Shown piece after piece: positions 42,111 to 51,268 of a stretch of 64,000 nucleotides of DNA. The position numbers and the translations under genes are program-made. This DNA is from JAGNLV01 sp964612145. Lineage in GTDB: Bacteria > Zixibacteria > MSB-5A5 > GN15 > FEB-12. The first letter of the stretch is position 1. Each line of letters opens with the position of its first letter. The notes beneath the pieces were generated by a model. It had not been told where the DNA came from, did not search any database, and was given only the letters and a program-made list of their open reading frames with translations. The DNA is taken from positions 1 through 64,000 of the forward strand of contig CAZTBP010000006.1 in the NCBI GenBank assembly GCA_964612145.1, read 5' to 3'.

Positions 42111-45044
42111 TCAAATCTGTTCTTTGAGGCGTTTCAAATCGATATCGTACTGCTTGATTTTCAGCCGGAGCGTCGATTCAGGGATATTCAATATCGCCGC
42201 GGCGTGCTTCTTGACACCCCGCTTTTCCTTCAGCGCTTTCAGAATGAACTGCCTTTCGTGTTCCGCCAGATAATCGTACAGCGAGTACTCCTCACTGAAC
42301 TCGACATCAGTGTCGGCCTCTACCGACGGCATCGCTGACGGATTCTGCCCGGCAACAGCCTTGAGCTTACCGGAAACGATATCCGCTGAGATCACTCTGC
42401 GATCACCGGCAAGCAGCACCAGGCGCTTGATCTCGTTTTGCAGCTCACGGACATTGCCGGGCCAATCGTACCCGACCAGCAGTCGCATCACGTCCGGATC
42501 CACATCCTTACCGGTCCCTTCGACAAAATGCGTCACCAGCAGCGGAATGTCTTCCCGCCGCTCGCGCAACGCCGGCAAACGGAAATTCAGGGCCGACAGA
42601 CGGTAATACAGGTCCTGACGGAACTCCCTGGCGGCCATCTGATCTTTGAGATCCTTGTTGGTCGCTGAAATAATCCGAACATCCACCGGCCGAGGCACCG
42701 AATCACCCAGCCGCACGATCTCCTTTTCCTCCAGCACCCGAAGGATCTTTGCCTGAATCGACAGCGGCATATCGGCGATTTCATCTAAGAAGAACGTTCC
42801 GCCGTCGGCCTCTTCGAACAGGCCGGCCTTGTCACGATCCGCTCCCGTAAAGGCGCCCCGCTTGTAGCCGAACAACTCGGACTCAAGCAGTGTCTCCGGC
42901 AGCGCGGCGCAGTTAACAGAAATGAACCGTTTCGATCGACGGTCCGAATTGTAATGGATCGCACGGGCAAGCAGGTCCTTGCCGGTCCCGGTTTCGCCCT
43001 CAATCGAAATCGATATGCTGGAATTAATAACCTGCCGCACCTGGGCCAGTAAATCCAGCATCAGGTGGTTGCGACTGATTATATTCGGAAACGACGCCTG
43101 CTCCATCAACTGGCTCTTAAGCCGCCGGTTGTCTTCCAGCAAACGGTTCTTTTCGATTTCAGCCCACTTGAACGCAATTAGATCGGAGAATCCAACCGCG
43201 AAATTGAGATCCCGCTGACCGAACGGATTGAGCGAGTTGTCACTGGTCAAACGATCCAGATACAAAAAACTGATCTGGCCGCTGCTCATGCGAAACGGAA
43301 TCACCATGATGCTGGCAACGACATCGGGGATATCGGCCAGCAGGTCGTTTATGAACGGATCACGCCGACAGTCAAGATTCAGGGTCGGCTTGGACTTGGA
43401 AATCTCTTCGCCCAGCAGCGCCTGGAAATTCTCAGCAAACTTCTTCTTCTGGAAAGCCGTCAGCGACAGCGACGAAAAAACCGCCTCCCCATCCGATTCC
43501 GGTGCAAAAATCACCGCCCGAGCACCGCCGGTCTTCTTCAATAGTATTTCAAGGATTTCGTCCAGTTGACTGGATTTCAAATCAGAGAGTTCGGCCGGAG
43601 AAATCAGGTTGCCAAATACCTTGAATTCATTTTCCTGCGAAATCGAAAGCGCCACCGCCTGCTCCGATAAAGACTGGAGAAACATGTGGACCGAACGCAC
43701 CTTCGAACTCTCGTCGAGCTTACTGAAAACTTTTTCTGCCCGGTTGAGGCGACGGAACCCGCCGGAGAGATCTCCCTGTGAACAGGCAAACATCCCGGCT
43801 TTGAAATCGGTCTCGGCCACCCAGTAGTCCAGCCGCTGACGGCGGAACAGGCGACTCGCCTCCTCATACACCGTACGGACCCGGCGTCCGTCATCCTCCC
43901 CGGCCTTTATGCATATATTAGCCTCCACGAGCAGGGTCCGCGCCAATTCGTACGGATCCTGAACTTCCCGCAAAACATCAACCGCCTGGCGGATATGATC
44001 CAGGGCCTCGGCACGATCACCGCGCGCTGCGAATACTTGCGCGATCACCCGACGGGCCAGCCCGACCTCCGTCTTCTCACCCAGCTGCGACGCCAACTCA
44101 AGCGCTTTCTGCGCATGCTTCATGGCATCGTCAAGGTTATCCAGGGCAAGCTCCACATCGGCCAGCCGACGGCTCGCCTGCGATACCAACGCCGAATCCG
44201 GGGCCAAAAGCAGTCCGGACTGGTAGGCATTCGTCAAAAGCGCCTTGGCTTTGAATGTATCACCCTTTTCGTACGCCAGCTCACCGGCATACTTCAGGGC
44301 AATCACTTTCTCACGTTTGAGTCCCTGGCGTTCGATAATATCGAGCGCCTCCTCAAAACGTCGCCGCGACGCCACGAACTGCCGCTGCACCAAAGCGAGA
44401 ATGCCCAGCGACAACAGGTTGATCGCCTGCTGGATCTCGTAATGGTGCTCGACATTGATCGCCAGCGCCTTCTTCAAGTTTTCCGCCGCCCGGGCCCAAT
44501 CTCCAACATGCACCAGCAACATCCCCAGGTTCCCGGTCACCTGGGCCAGTTTGCGCGGATTGTCTTTGATCATCCCGATGGCTTCTTCGAGGCTGGAGAT
44601 CGACGCGTTGTACTCACAGCGGATGTAGGCGATTCGTGCTGATGAGTTCAGGGCATCCACCTGCCCGACAAGATCATTCGCGCGACGATAGGCCGACAAA
44701 GCATCCCGGGCGCGCATCTCGGCGTTCCGAAGATCACCAATCGCAACGTACGACTTGGACAATATCAACTGGACTTTACCGTAACGCCTGTTAAGAGGGT
44801 GATCGGCCAGAAACCTGGCACTGCGCAGCCCGTTTTCCAGGGCCTTCTTATAATTTCCCTCGTAATAAGCGCCGTCGGCTGCCAGCGATAAATACAAGCC
44901 GTGCTCGGGAGAATTCTCGACAAACTCGTCTTCAGTCAGACGCGAAAGCTCGTGCAGGGCTGCAGAGTACTTACGCTGCCGAAACTGCTCCTCAATCGCC
45001 AACAGGCGGTTGTCAAACGAAATGTCTGGTGAGGAAAGTTTCAT
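42111..45044 (-). CDS. Sigma-54-interacting activator with TPR and GAF-like domains
   Basis: A 977-residue enhancer-binding protein. Residues about 1-460 are TPRs (RKYSAALHELSRLTEDE; GDFKAK-type repeats such as GDTFKAKALLTNAYQSG), about 470-640 look like a GAF domain (ARAVIFAPESDGEAVFSSLS; DLNFAVGFSDLIAFKWAEIE), a coiled linker follows, then AAA+ with Walker A GETGTGKD near 685 and GAFTGA near 729, and a Fis-type HTH (GVKKHAAAILNIPESTLRLK). The TPR half is homologous to that of 497-2617. Upstream, 36 bp away, is a small exported protein gene on the same strand with its own promoter. A terminator follows. Targets unknown. Confidence 0.92.
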   Translation of the reverse strand: MKLSSPDISFDNRLLAIEEQFRQRKYSAALHELSRLTEDEFVENSPEHGLYLSLAADGAYYEGNYKKALENGLRSARFLADHPLNRRYGKVQLILSKSYVAIGDLRNAEMRARDALSAYRRANDLVGQVDALNSSARIAYIRCEYNASISSLEEAIGMIKDNPRKLAQVTGNLGMLLVHVGDWARAAENLKKALAINVEHHYEIQQAINLLSLGILALVQRQFVASRRRFEEALDIIERQGLKREKVIALKYAGELAYEKGDTFKAKALLTNAYQSGLLLAPDSALVSQASRRLADVELALDNLDDAMKHAQKALELASQLGEKTEVGLARRVIAQVFAARGDRAEALDHIRQAVDVLREVQDPYELARTLLVEANICIKAGEDDGRRVRTVYEEASRLFRRQRLDYWVAETDFKAGMFACSQGDLSGGFRRLNRAEKVFSKLDESSKVRSVHMFLQSLSEQAVALSISQENEFKVFGNLISPAELSDLKSSQLDEILEILLKKTGGARAVIFAPESDGEAVFSSLSLTAFQKKKFAENFQALLGEEISKSKPTLNLDCRRDPFINDLLADIPDVVASIMVIPFRMSSGQISFLYLDRLTSDNSLNPFGQRDLNFAVGFSDLIAFKWAEIEKNRLLEDNRRLKSQLMEQASFPNIISRNHLMLDLLAQVRQVINSSISISIEGETGTGKDLLARAIHYNSDRRSKRFISVNCAALPETLLESELFGYKRGAFTGADRDKAGLFEEADGGTFFLDEIADMPLSIQAKILRVLEEKEIVRLGDSVPRPVDVRIISATNKDLKDQMAAREFRQDLYYRLSALNFRLPALRERREDIPLLVTHFVEGTGKDVDPDVMRLLVGYDWPGNVRELQNEIKRLVLLAGDRRVISADIVSGKLKAVAGQNPSAMPSVEADTDVEFSEEYSLYDYLAEHERQFILKALKEKRGVKKHAAAILNIPESTLRLKIKQYDIDLKRLKEQI

Positions 45045-45080
45045 TCGTAAAGGTCTTTCTTTACTTTACTTTGCTTCGTC

Positions 45081-45452
45081 CTATCTCGACGCGCCGTGCG
45101 GCGAGACTCTCGCTCTTGCTGCCAAATCGTCACCGGCTACCGTACCCGCCTGCATAGCACCCGTCTCCGTCTGATCGCTCAACGCGACATCATTCAGCAA
45201 AAACTTTAAGGTGATACGCATCAGCAAACCAAAATACCAGTCCGTGCCGCCGTCATCGCTGCCGCGAAGAACGTCTTCACCATCACCGTCATTCTGGCCA
45301 TCGCCAGGCAGCGGTTGCTGGGTCGAACGATCCTGACCGGTCGAATTGTCGACATCGAACGGGCCTTCAGCCCAGGTAAGTGGAGCAGTGATCAGGCAGC
45401 AAAGGGCGATCAGAACCATAACTGTGGTTGCTACGGATCGTGATGATTTCAT
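45081..45452 (-). CDS. Small exported protein paired with the second TPR activator
   Basis: A 123-residue protein with a Sec signal peptide (1-28, ending PLTWA), a linker very rich in Asp, Gly and Gln (30-70), a DWYFGLLMRITLKFLL segment at 71-86 and a polar tail ending ARVSPHGASR. The start at 45452 follows a strong AGGAGG. Layout and position match the small protein at 193-522: same size class, WY then a hydrophobic amphipathic stretch at the same depth, an ET(S/G) tail, and a TPR/sigma-54 gene directly behind. No family recognised. Confidence 0.62.
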   Translation of the reverse strand: MKSSRSVATTVMVLIALCCLITAPLTWAEGPFDVDNSTGQDRSTQQPLPGDGQNDGDGEDVLRGSDDGGTDWYFGLLMRITLKFLLNDVALSDQTETGAMQAGTVAGDDLAARARVSPHGASR

Positions 45453-45561
45453 CGCTCTGCCTCCTTGAAATAGAACAGAACCCCCGTCGGCGTGTAAACT
45501 GCGACAGGAATGGTGTTTACAATACACAGCCCGCGCCTAAAACGCAGACTTTGCCACCCGA

Positions 45562-45590
45562 AGAATGCACAATTCCTATCACATTGTCAA
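45562..45590 (-). promoter_or_regulatory. Sigma-70-type promoter of the second exported-protein/activator module
   Basis: On the minus strand TTGACA (45590-45585), 17 bp, then CATTCT (45567-45562; 3 of 6 to consensus). With the flanking bases it reads CTTGACA-N16-GCATTCT, the same as CTTGACA-N16-GCATACT ahead of the module at 193. The leader would be about 100 nt long, also alike. Confidence 0.45.
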
Positions 45591-45598
45591 GCAATTAG

Positions 45599-46771
45599 TT
45601 AAAAAACGCAGGTCCTGCGCCGACTGCCGGAAACGAAACTTGTCAAACGTGTACTCGAGGCTTTCAGGGCGCCCCGTGAACACGACGACTGACAACCCCA
45701 GCACCCGATACACAAGCCCTCGTTGACCGACGGTTTCCCGGTCTCGCTGTCGGCCCGTAAGGCCCTGGTAGGACAAATCTTAACACAATCCCCACAACCA
45801 TCGCAGGCCGACCGGTTTAGCACCGGACGCCCCCACACCCACGGCTCCAGCACAGCCGCCGCAACATCAGCCAGCCGGCACAAAACCCGCTTGCGCACCG
45901 ACTGAACCTCCCGCTCGCAGATCGCACGACTCACGACTTCATCAGAATCAACCCGTATCCCCTCCATCCAGCCGATTCCCAGGCCCGCCTCTGCGGCAAA
46001 GTCGATTGGTCGCATCTCCTGTGGCGCAAATCCCGCCAGCCGCGCCCCGACTACATCGGCTGCAATCCCGTCGGTCGAAATCACCAGCTCGCCTGAGGCT
46101 GCCTCCAGAATTGAAAGCGACGGCGCCACCACGGCATATAAATCGGCCAGCGTCTTTCCCCGCCGGCGCCCCGGACGGATCCCCAACTGCATCTTGATTT
46201 TCTGAAATCCCGGCAGTACCCCGGCCATGTTGGTTAGCAGTCCCCCCACCCGATAATCCGGATCGCGCCTTGCCGCCGCCAGATTAACTACCAGGTCGGC
46301 CTGTTCGACCGGCCGCGCGACATAGTACACCGAATCCCGCACCGGAACCGCGATAGTCCCGGCCGCCTCGAGTTCGACCAGTTGAAACCCTTCCAATTCA
46401 GCCAGCGCATACAACCCCAGCTCCTCCCAGCGCTTTTTGACCGGGGTGCCGTCGGCAAACGGCGAGTCCCCTACCAATACGTTACACCCCGCGGCCCGAA
46501 ACAGGCGAGCGACCGCCCCGATCAGCACCGGGCACGTCCCCGAATCCCGACGACCTCCTCTGATGCCTCGACTGGGTGCAGCGGGTGCCCCACCGCTTGC
46601 GGTGGGATCGCCTGCTAAATCAACCTTCACAAACACGGTCCCGCCCGGCTCGCCGGCATTTGCCAGCACTTCCGTCACCGCCGATACCCCGGCCAGTGCT
46701 TCGGCGAGATCCTCGACGGTGTTCGCATCGAACCGACGCGCCGTGACAGTTGTGAGCAAATCCGTTTCCAT
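45599..46771 (-). CDS. DUF362 protein with two 4Fe-4S clusters
   Basis: A 390-residue protein: an N-terminal DUF362 domain (VFVKVDLAGD; LFRAAGCNVLVGDSPFADGT; ADLVVNLAAARRDPDYRVGG) and a C-terminal ferredoxin part with CDGCGDCVKICP and CIGCWGCQSSCSRGAL. DUF362 proteins are redox-linked, function uncertain. Residues about 55-79 (ASGGAPAAPSRGIRGGRRDS) are a Gly/Ala/Arg-rich insert whose DNA carries CCCACCGC/GCGGTGGG, a palindrome. A TATAAC box 7 bp before the ATG and no ribosome site suggest a leaderless mRNA. Confidence 0.85.
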   Translation of the reverse strand: METDLLTTVTARRFDANTVEDLAEALAGVSAVTEVLANAGEPGGTVFVKVDLAGDPTASGGAPAAPSRGIRGGRRDSGTCPVLIGAVARLFRAAGCNVLVGDSPFADGTPVKKRWEELGLYALAELEGFQLVELEAAGTIAVPVRDSVYYVARPVEQADLVVNLAAARRDPDYRVGGLLTNMAGVLPGFQKIKMQLGIRPGRRRGKTLADLYAVVAPSLSILEAASGELVISTDGIAADVVGARLAGFAPQEMRPIDFAAEAGLGIGWMEGIRVDSDEVVSRAICEREVQSVRKRVLCRLADVAAAVLEPWVWGRPVLNRSACDGCGDCVKICPTRALRADSETGKPSVNEGLCIGCWGCQSSCSRGALKASSTRLTSFVSGSRRRTCVF

Positions 46772-46778
46772 ACTGAAC

Positions 46779-46784
46779 GTTATA
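46779..46784 (-). promoter_or_regulatory. -10 box for a probably leaderless DUF362 transcript
   Basis: On the minus strand TATAAC ends 7 bp before the ATG at 46771. No Shine-Dalgarno-like purine run is between them. Confidence 0.35.
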
Positions 46785-46879
46785 CGACTGTTTGACCCGG
46801 ATAAGTTTGTCCTGTTTTTTTGGGGAGAGAAATACCGAGGACGTAATCGGTTTGAGGGCGAGGCCCCGAAATGGTCACC

Positions 46880-46916
46880 CCGGCGAAAGCCGGACTCCCG
46901 TGTCTCTGCCCGACAC
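46880..46916. repeat. REP-like palindromes between DUF362 and BNR genes
   Basis: CCGGC-GAAA-GCCGG (46880-46893), in the setting GTCACCCCGGCGAAAGCCGG, is followed by GTGTC (46900-46904) and GACAC (46912-46916) with a TCTGCC loop. Both look like short dispersed repeats widespread in bacterial intergenic DNA; the TCTGCC loop also occurs in the element at 48564-48586. Confidence 0.5.
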
Positions 46917-46925
46917 CTCAGTAGC

Positions 46926-48428
46926 CTACCCCACCGGGGTTGGTCCGTCTCGAAACAAGTAATCTATAAAGTAAGTGATGTCTGATATATTCAGCTCCGA
47001 ATCCCCGTTCATCTCGGCCGCCCCAAGCAACAGCGGGGCTCTGCCGCCCTGGAATAAATGCGCCACGAGAAAAGTCAGATCGGACATATCCAAAGTCTCG
47101 GATAGGTCCACATCACCTGGGTAATACCAACCACCAACCATAAAAGCGATTTCCCAGGTCCAGTCCGGCGGGTGCTGCTCTTCCCACAGAACGTAGACCA
47201 GATCGCCCTGTCCTCCCAATATTGGCCGACGGGCGGGATCGATCTTGTCGACAATCTCCATCTCAGGAGACCAGGTTGCTCCCCGATCATGAGAGTATCG
47301 CATATAAAGAGCAAAATCCGGAGAGCCGTTTTCACGGCAGTCGTTCCAGACGGCGTACACCCGATTAGTGTCAGCCCAGAAATTGCTATTATAGGTACAT
47401 GGTGCGGTAGACAGACTTCTAATTGGTTCCCAGGTCCGTCCGGCATCCACGCTGCGCCGGTAGAAAAGATAGCCATACCAACCCGCCGGCGCACCGTCAA
47501 AATCAAACCAGCCCGCGTGAATGTCAGAAAGGCCGTTTGACGTAGCATAAGGTAACTGGCTCGCAAATTCATCAAAAGAGGATAGGTAGATGTCATCTGT
47601 CCAGGTCAAGCCGGCGTTGTAGCTTTGCGTCAGGGCAACGTCAAAACCATAATCAACCGGATGGACGATTGATAAAGCGGTATCCGTGGAAAAAAACGAA
47701 AAAGGACGGCCGGCAAGTGTGCCTGCTCTGGTTAAATCAGTCCAGGTGTTTCCATAATCAGCAGACAGCTTGAAATCCAGGAAATTGGCTAAATCGAAGC
47801 CATCCGCGGTCATATAACACAACCAAATCGAATCATTGCGCGCGAGCAGATGCGGTAAGTGATAAGTTCGTGTAGATGAGTTTGCAGAAATGAGAGTCGT
47901 GTCGGCAGTACGTCTCGCCTCTAAGTAGTCTTTGTCGTAAACCAGTTCATTCAAATATATACTGTCATTTCTCGTGCGAGTATAAGACGTGCGTATGGTA
48001 TCGTTCAGAAAAACCGCCGAAAGATCGCCGGCATCACCGCTGCCGGTGCTGTCGAGCCAAAATGGCTCAGACCAGGTGAGTCCACTGTCAAGAGAATATG
48101 CCCTAAACACACTCCAATCACCCTGACTGCCAAAATGGGGAGAAAACGAAGCGTATAGGAAAGAATCTGTCACTAAGAGATGCGCATATACGGTGCGTAC
48201 CGGCGGCGACAGCACCTGCTTGTGGCCAAGCCAGAACTTCTTCTCATAGCTGTTCGTATCAACATCAACAAACGGGACCGAGGGACCGGAAGCCTTCAGG
48301 CCACCGTGGTTGTACAGTCTGCCGGACAGACTATCATCTGATCGATCAAATGCTGATACACTGCTACTGTAGAATAAAACGACGATCGCTGATACAATGA
48401 GAAATAGATGAACCTTGGGCTGCCTCAA
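46926..48428 (-). CDS. Exported BNR/sialidase-like repeat protein with dockerin-type C-terminus
   Basis: A 500-residue secreted protein. A signal peptide ending SSVSA is followed by a beta-propeller with five Asp-box turns (SLDSGLTW, SADYGNTW, SYNAGLTW, SVDAGRTW, SHDRGATW). The catalytic Arg/Glu set of sialidases is not evident. The last 65 residues have two dockerin-like halves (GDVDLSETLDMSDLTFLVAH; MNGDSELNISDITYFIDYLF). Likely a surface or extracellular binding protein. No partner cohesin is visible. Confidence 0.8.
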   Translation of the reverse strand: MRQPKVHLFLIVSAIVVLFYSSSVSAFDRSDDSLSGRLYNHGGLKASGPSVPFVDVDTNSYEKKFWLGHKQVLSPPVRTVYAHLLVTDSFLYASFSPHFGSQGDWSVFRAYSLDSGLTWSEPFWLDSTGSGDAGDLSAVFLNDTIRTSYTRTRNDSIYLNELVYDKDYLEARRTADTTLISANSSTRTYHLPHLLARNDSIWLCYMTADGFDLANFLDFKLSADYGNTWTDLTRAGTLAGRPFSFFSTDTALSIVHPVDYGFDVALTQSYNAGLTWTDDIYLSSFDEFASQLPYATSNGLSDIHAGWFDFDGAPAGWYGYLFYRRSVDAGRTWEPIRSLSTAPCTYNSNFWADTNRVYAVWNDCRENGSPDFALYMRYSHDRGATWSPEMEIVDKIDPARRPILGGQGDLVYVLWEEQHPPDWTWEIAFMVGGWYYPGDVDLSETLDMSDLTFLVAHLFQGGRAPLLLGAAEMNGDSELNISDITYFIDYLFRDGPTPVG

Positions 48429-48563
48429 GCCGCCTCCTATTGGCTGTATTCACTCCTATGATACGCAATATTTGCATACTCGCAAGTAGAATATGGACCA
48501 ACGCCACCTTTGCGTCCGGCGCCCTGCCTGTGGCTCTGCTGCTAAAGGCCGCGTCAACCTTGG

Positions 48564-48586
48564 GTGTCAGGTGCTCTGCCTGATAC
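48564..48586. repeat. REP-like hairpin in the 261-bp gap before the GT9 gene
   Basis: GTGTCAGG (48564-48571) pairs with CCTGATAC (48579-48586) with one G-T pair and loop TGCTCTG. The loop and stem recall the GTGTC-TCTGCC-GACAC element at 46900-46916. The rest of 48429-48689 holds nothing I can name. Confidence 0.5.
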
Positions 48587-48689
48587 ACTCAGACGAACCT
48601 CCCCGCAATGTCATTCCAGCGACCTCGACCAAGTCACAGTGAGGAGGCTCAAACCATGACTCTTGCGGCGTACCTACACCACTTCCCCC

Positions 48690-49724
48690 CTATCCCAGCA
48701 AATCCCCCACCGCGGCTGCCACCATCTCCACCGGAATCAGTTTCATACACTGCATGTGCTCATCCCCCTTCAGCGGACACTTGTTCCGCTCGCACGAGAT
48801 GCATTCCAGATGCTCCAGATAAATTAGCTTCTTTTTTGCCGCCAGCGGCGATGTCGCCTTGGGATCATCCGCTCCCGACAGCACCACCACCGGCGCGCCC
48901 ACCGCCGCCGCCAGATGCGCCGGCCCGGAATCGTTGCCCACAAACACTTTCGCCCGCGACAGGATCCCCGCCGCCTCCCGGATACTCGTTTTCCCGGCCA
49001 GATTGATGACCTCTTTCGTGGAAGTCGCCGCCGCAATAGCGTCGCCATCGGCCCGGTCATCGGCCGACCCGATCAGCACCACCTTCAGCGCATGATCGGC
49101 GATCAACCGCTTGATCAACTCGGTATAATTCTCCCGACCCCAGCGCCGCGACTCGGCCACCGCCCGAAACGCAATCGCCGCGTACTTGTCCCGCTGGGTG
49201 ACCCCGAACCCGTTGAGCAGTTCGATCCCCTCGGCGACGTCGTCATCGGACAAGAACAGCTTCGGCTTAACGTAGGGAAAGTCCTCGCCGGCCCCCCGCC
49301 GCAGCAGGTCGAAGTACAGCTCGCTCCGATGTTTGGAATTCAACGGTTCCGGCAGCGCCAGCGGCCTGGTCAGAAGCAGCCGACGGCCGTCGGCGATATA
49401 CCCGATCCGCTCCTTCACGCCGCCCAGCTTGAACCCGGCCGCCGAGCCAAACGACGGCGGTAGGATATAGCCGACATCAAAATGCTTGTCCGCAATTAAA
49501 TCCTTGATCTTCACCACCGCCATCAGCCCGTGCACATGCTCGGGCGGCAACGGGATGACGGCATCGATTCCGGGATTAGGTCGAAACAACTCGGCCAGGT
49601 GCCGTGGCGCCAGAAGGGTGATCTTCGCGCCCGGGTAGGCCTCACCCGCCTGGTTGATCGTCGGCAGGGCCATGACACAGTCGCCGAGATGATTCGGCGT
49701 CCGAATGAGGATACTTTTTGCCAT
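48690..49724 (-). CDS. Glycosyltransferase family 9, heptosyltransferase-like
   Basis: A 344-residue cytosolic transferase like WaaF/RfaF, which adds heptose to the LPS core on the inner face of the inner membrane. It has RTPNHLGDCVMALPTINQ at the N-terminus, PPSFGSAAGFKLGGVKERIG, and the donor-site GNDSGPAHLAAAVGAPVVVL. A Cys group (HLECISCERNKCPLKGDEHM) matches that of GT9 enzymes. Its ATG overlaps the TolC-like gene stop by 1 bp. Confidence 0.9.
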   Translation of the reverse strand: MAKSILIRTPNHLGDCVMALPTINQAGEAYPGAKITLLAPRHLAELFRPNPGIDAVIPLPPEHVHGLMAVVKIKDLIADKHFDVGYILPPSFGSAAGFKLGGVKERIGYIADGRRLLLTRPLALPEPLNSKHRSELYFDLLRRGAGEDFPYVKPKLFLSDDDVAEGIELLNGFGVTQRDKYAAIAFRAVAESRRWGRENYTELIKRLIADHALKVVLIGSADDRADGDAIAAATSTKEVINLAGKTSIREAAGILSRAKVFVGNDSGPAHLAAAVGAPVVVLSGADDPKATSPLAAKKKLIYLEHLECISCERNKCPLKGDEHMQCMKLIPVEMVAAAVGDLLG

Positions 49725-51211
49725 TACCCTGTAAACTTGGCGTCCAGATCATAGATGTCAACGAGATAATTCTGGAGCTCTTCGAGATACTTCTTGCGTG
49801 ACTCAAGGTGGGCCACGCTGCTTTCGAGATATTCGATTTCCGAAATTTCGCCGTTGTCAAACCGCTTCCGGGCAATTGCCAGGCGGTCCCGCGAGACGTT
49901 GATCTGCTTATCAAGCACCTCCAGCTTGCGATATGAGACATTGATCCCCTCGATCAGATTCACGATCTCCGCCCGCACGACTTTCCGCTGACGATCCAGC
50001 TCTATCATCGCCTTTTTCGCTTCCAGTTCCTGGGCGCGGATCTCGGCCGCGCTGGCCCCGCCATCCCACAGCGGATACGAGAACTCGACCCGGACTTCCC
50101 AGGTATCGAGGTTCAGCCTGCTGGTCCTGTTCAGGCTGTCGTGACCGCTGAATTCCGTCTCGACATCACCGGCGTCTTTTTGATAGTTGGCCGAGAGCGT
50201 TCCCTGAATCCCGGCCGAGGAGGCGGCATAATCCGCGGCCCGTTCCGCTTTGCGGTATGCGCACTCCGCCTTGCGTATCGGCACCGAGTTATCCGCCGCC
50301 GCCAGTAGCCTCTCCCGCTCATCCCCGATCGGGTCCGGAATCACCGCCGGCGGGAATAGCTGCAGATCGCGGTAGTCATCGATATCAAGTAAGATCACCA
50401 AATCCTGCATCTCCTGCGACCAGTCGCGCTGCGTGTCATACACCGCCAGTTCGGCATCCAACCGCTCCGACGACGATATCAGCCAGTCCTCCTCGGACAC
50501 CACACCATCTTCCAGCTTCAGGGAGTCAATCTCCGCCTTCAGCGTGGCCGACCGGAGCTTCTCCTCTGTAATCTTCTTTTCAATTTCCAGGGCAAGCGCA
50601 CCGACGTACAGATTGGTTACGTCCTGCTTGAGCGTCGAGATTTCCTCGTGCCGATTCAACTCGGCGATTGCCAGATCATCCTTGCGGTTATTCAGGGCGT
50701 GTTTCGCATCCGACGGCTGCAGCAACGGCTGTTCAAGCGAAGCCGAGAAACGTCCGGTTCGCTCGAGCTCGTCGGCGATAAAACCGTCGCGATTCGGGTA
50801 CTCCTGCGAGTTCCGGTTGAGCCACGCCCGGAGATCCAGCGTACCGCCGGTAAACAGGCTCTGGTTTAATCCGATAAACGTGTTCAGATTGAGCGATTCC
50901 CGCAGTCCGACTTCCTTTTGACCGCCACCACCCTCCGGAAAGGTGTATTCTTCGGCCGACCGAAGCGCCGGGAGTGTGCCATTTAGCGTAATCTCCGGCA
51001 GATAGAAATTCACCCGTTCGGCCTGGTACTGCCGCTCGGCTACCTCAAGATTACCCCGAATGATCTCCGCCTGGCTCGACCCGGACTGCGCAATGTCCAA
51101 CGCTTCTTCGTACGTGAGGTCGCGCGCCGACAACGCCGGCGACAGCACTACCGCGACCCCGATGATCAGCAACCCTCGGCTTACGATTTGCCGCCAACCG
51201 ATCTGACTCAT
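49724..51211 (-). CDS. TolC-family outer membrane channel
   Basis: A 495-residue protein with a signal peptide ending ALSA and the two TolC-type repeats: LTYEEALDIAQSGSSQAEII with long helices in the first half, and EVRVEFSYPLWDGGASAAEI followed by a coiled helical hairpin (about 385-480). It would form the outer membrane exit duct for the MacA/MacB-like proteins coded just upstream (57-bp gap). Confidence 0.9.
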   Translation of the reverse strand: MSQIGWRQIVSRGLLIIGVAVVLSPALSARDLTYEEALDIAQSGSSQAEIIRGNLEVAERQYQAERVNFYLPEITLNGTLPALRSAEEYTFPEGGGGQKEVGLRESLNLNTFIGLNQSLFTGGTLDLRAWLNRNSQEYPNRDGFIADELERTGRFSASLEQPLLQPSDAKHALNNRKDDLAIAELNRHEEISTLKQDVTNLYVGALALEIEKKITEEKLRSATLKAEIDSLKLEDGVVSEEDWLISSSERLDAELAVYDTQRDWSQEMQDLVILLDIDDYRDLQLFPPAVIPDPIGDERERLLAAADNSVPIRKAECAYRKAERAADYAASSAGIQGTLSANYQKDAGDVETEFSGHDSLNRTSRLNLDTWEVRVEFSYPLWDGGASAAEIRAQELEAKKAMIELDRQRKVVRAEIVNLIEGINVSYRKLEVLDKQINVSRDRLAIARKRFDNGEISEIEYLESSVAHLESRKKYLEELQNYLVDIYDLDAKFTG

Positions 51212-51268
51212 TTGTCTATCCTGCCTTAGTTATTGAATCTGTTTTACTCCGGGCAGTCACGCCGCCGG

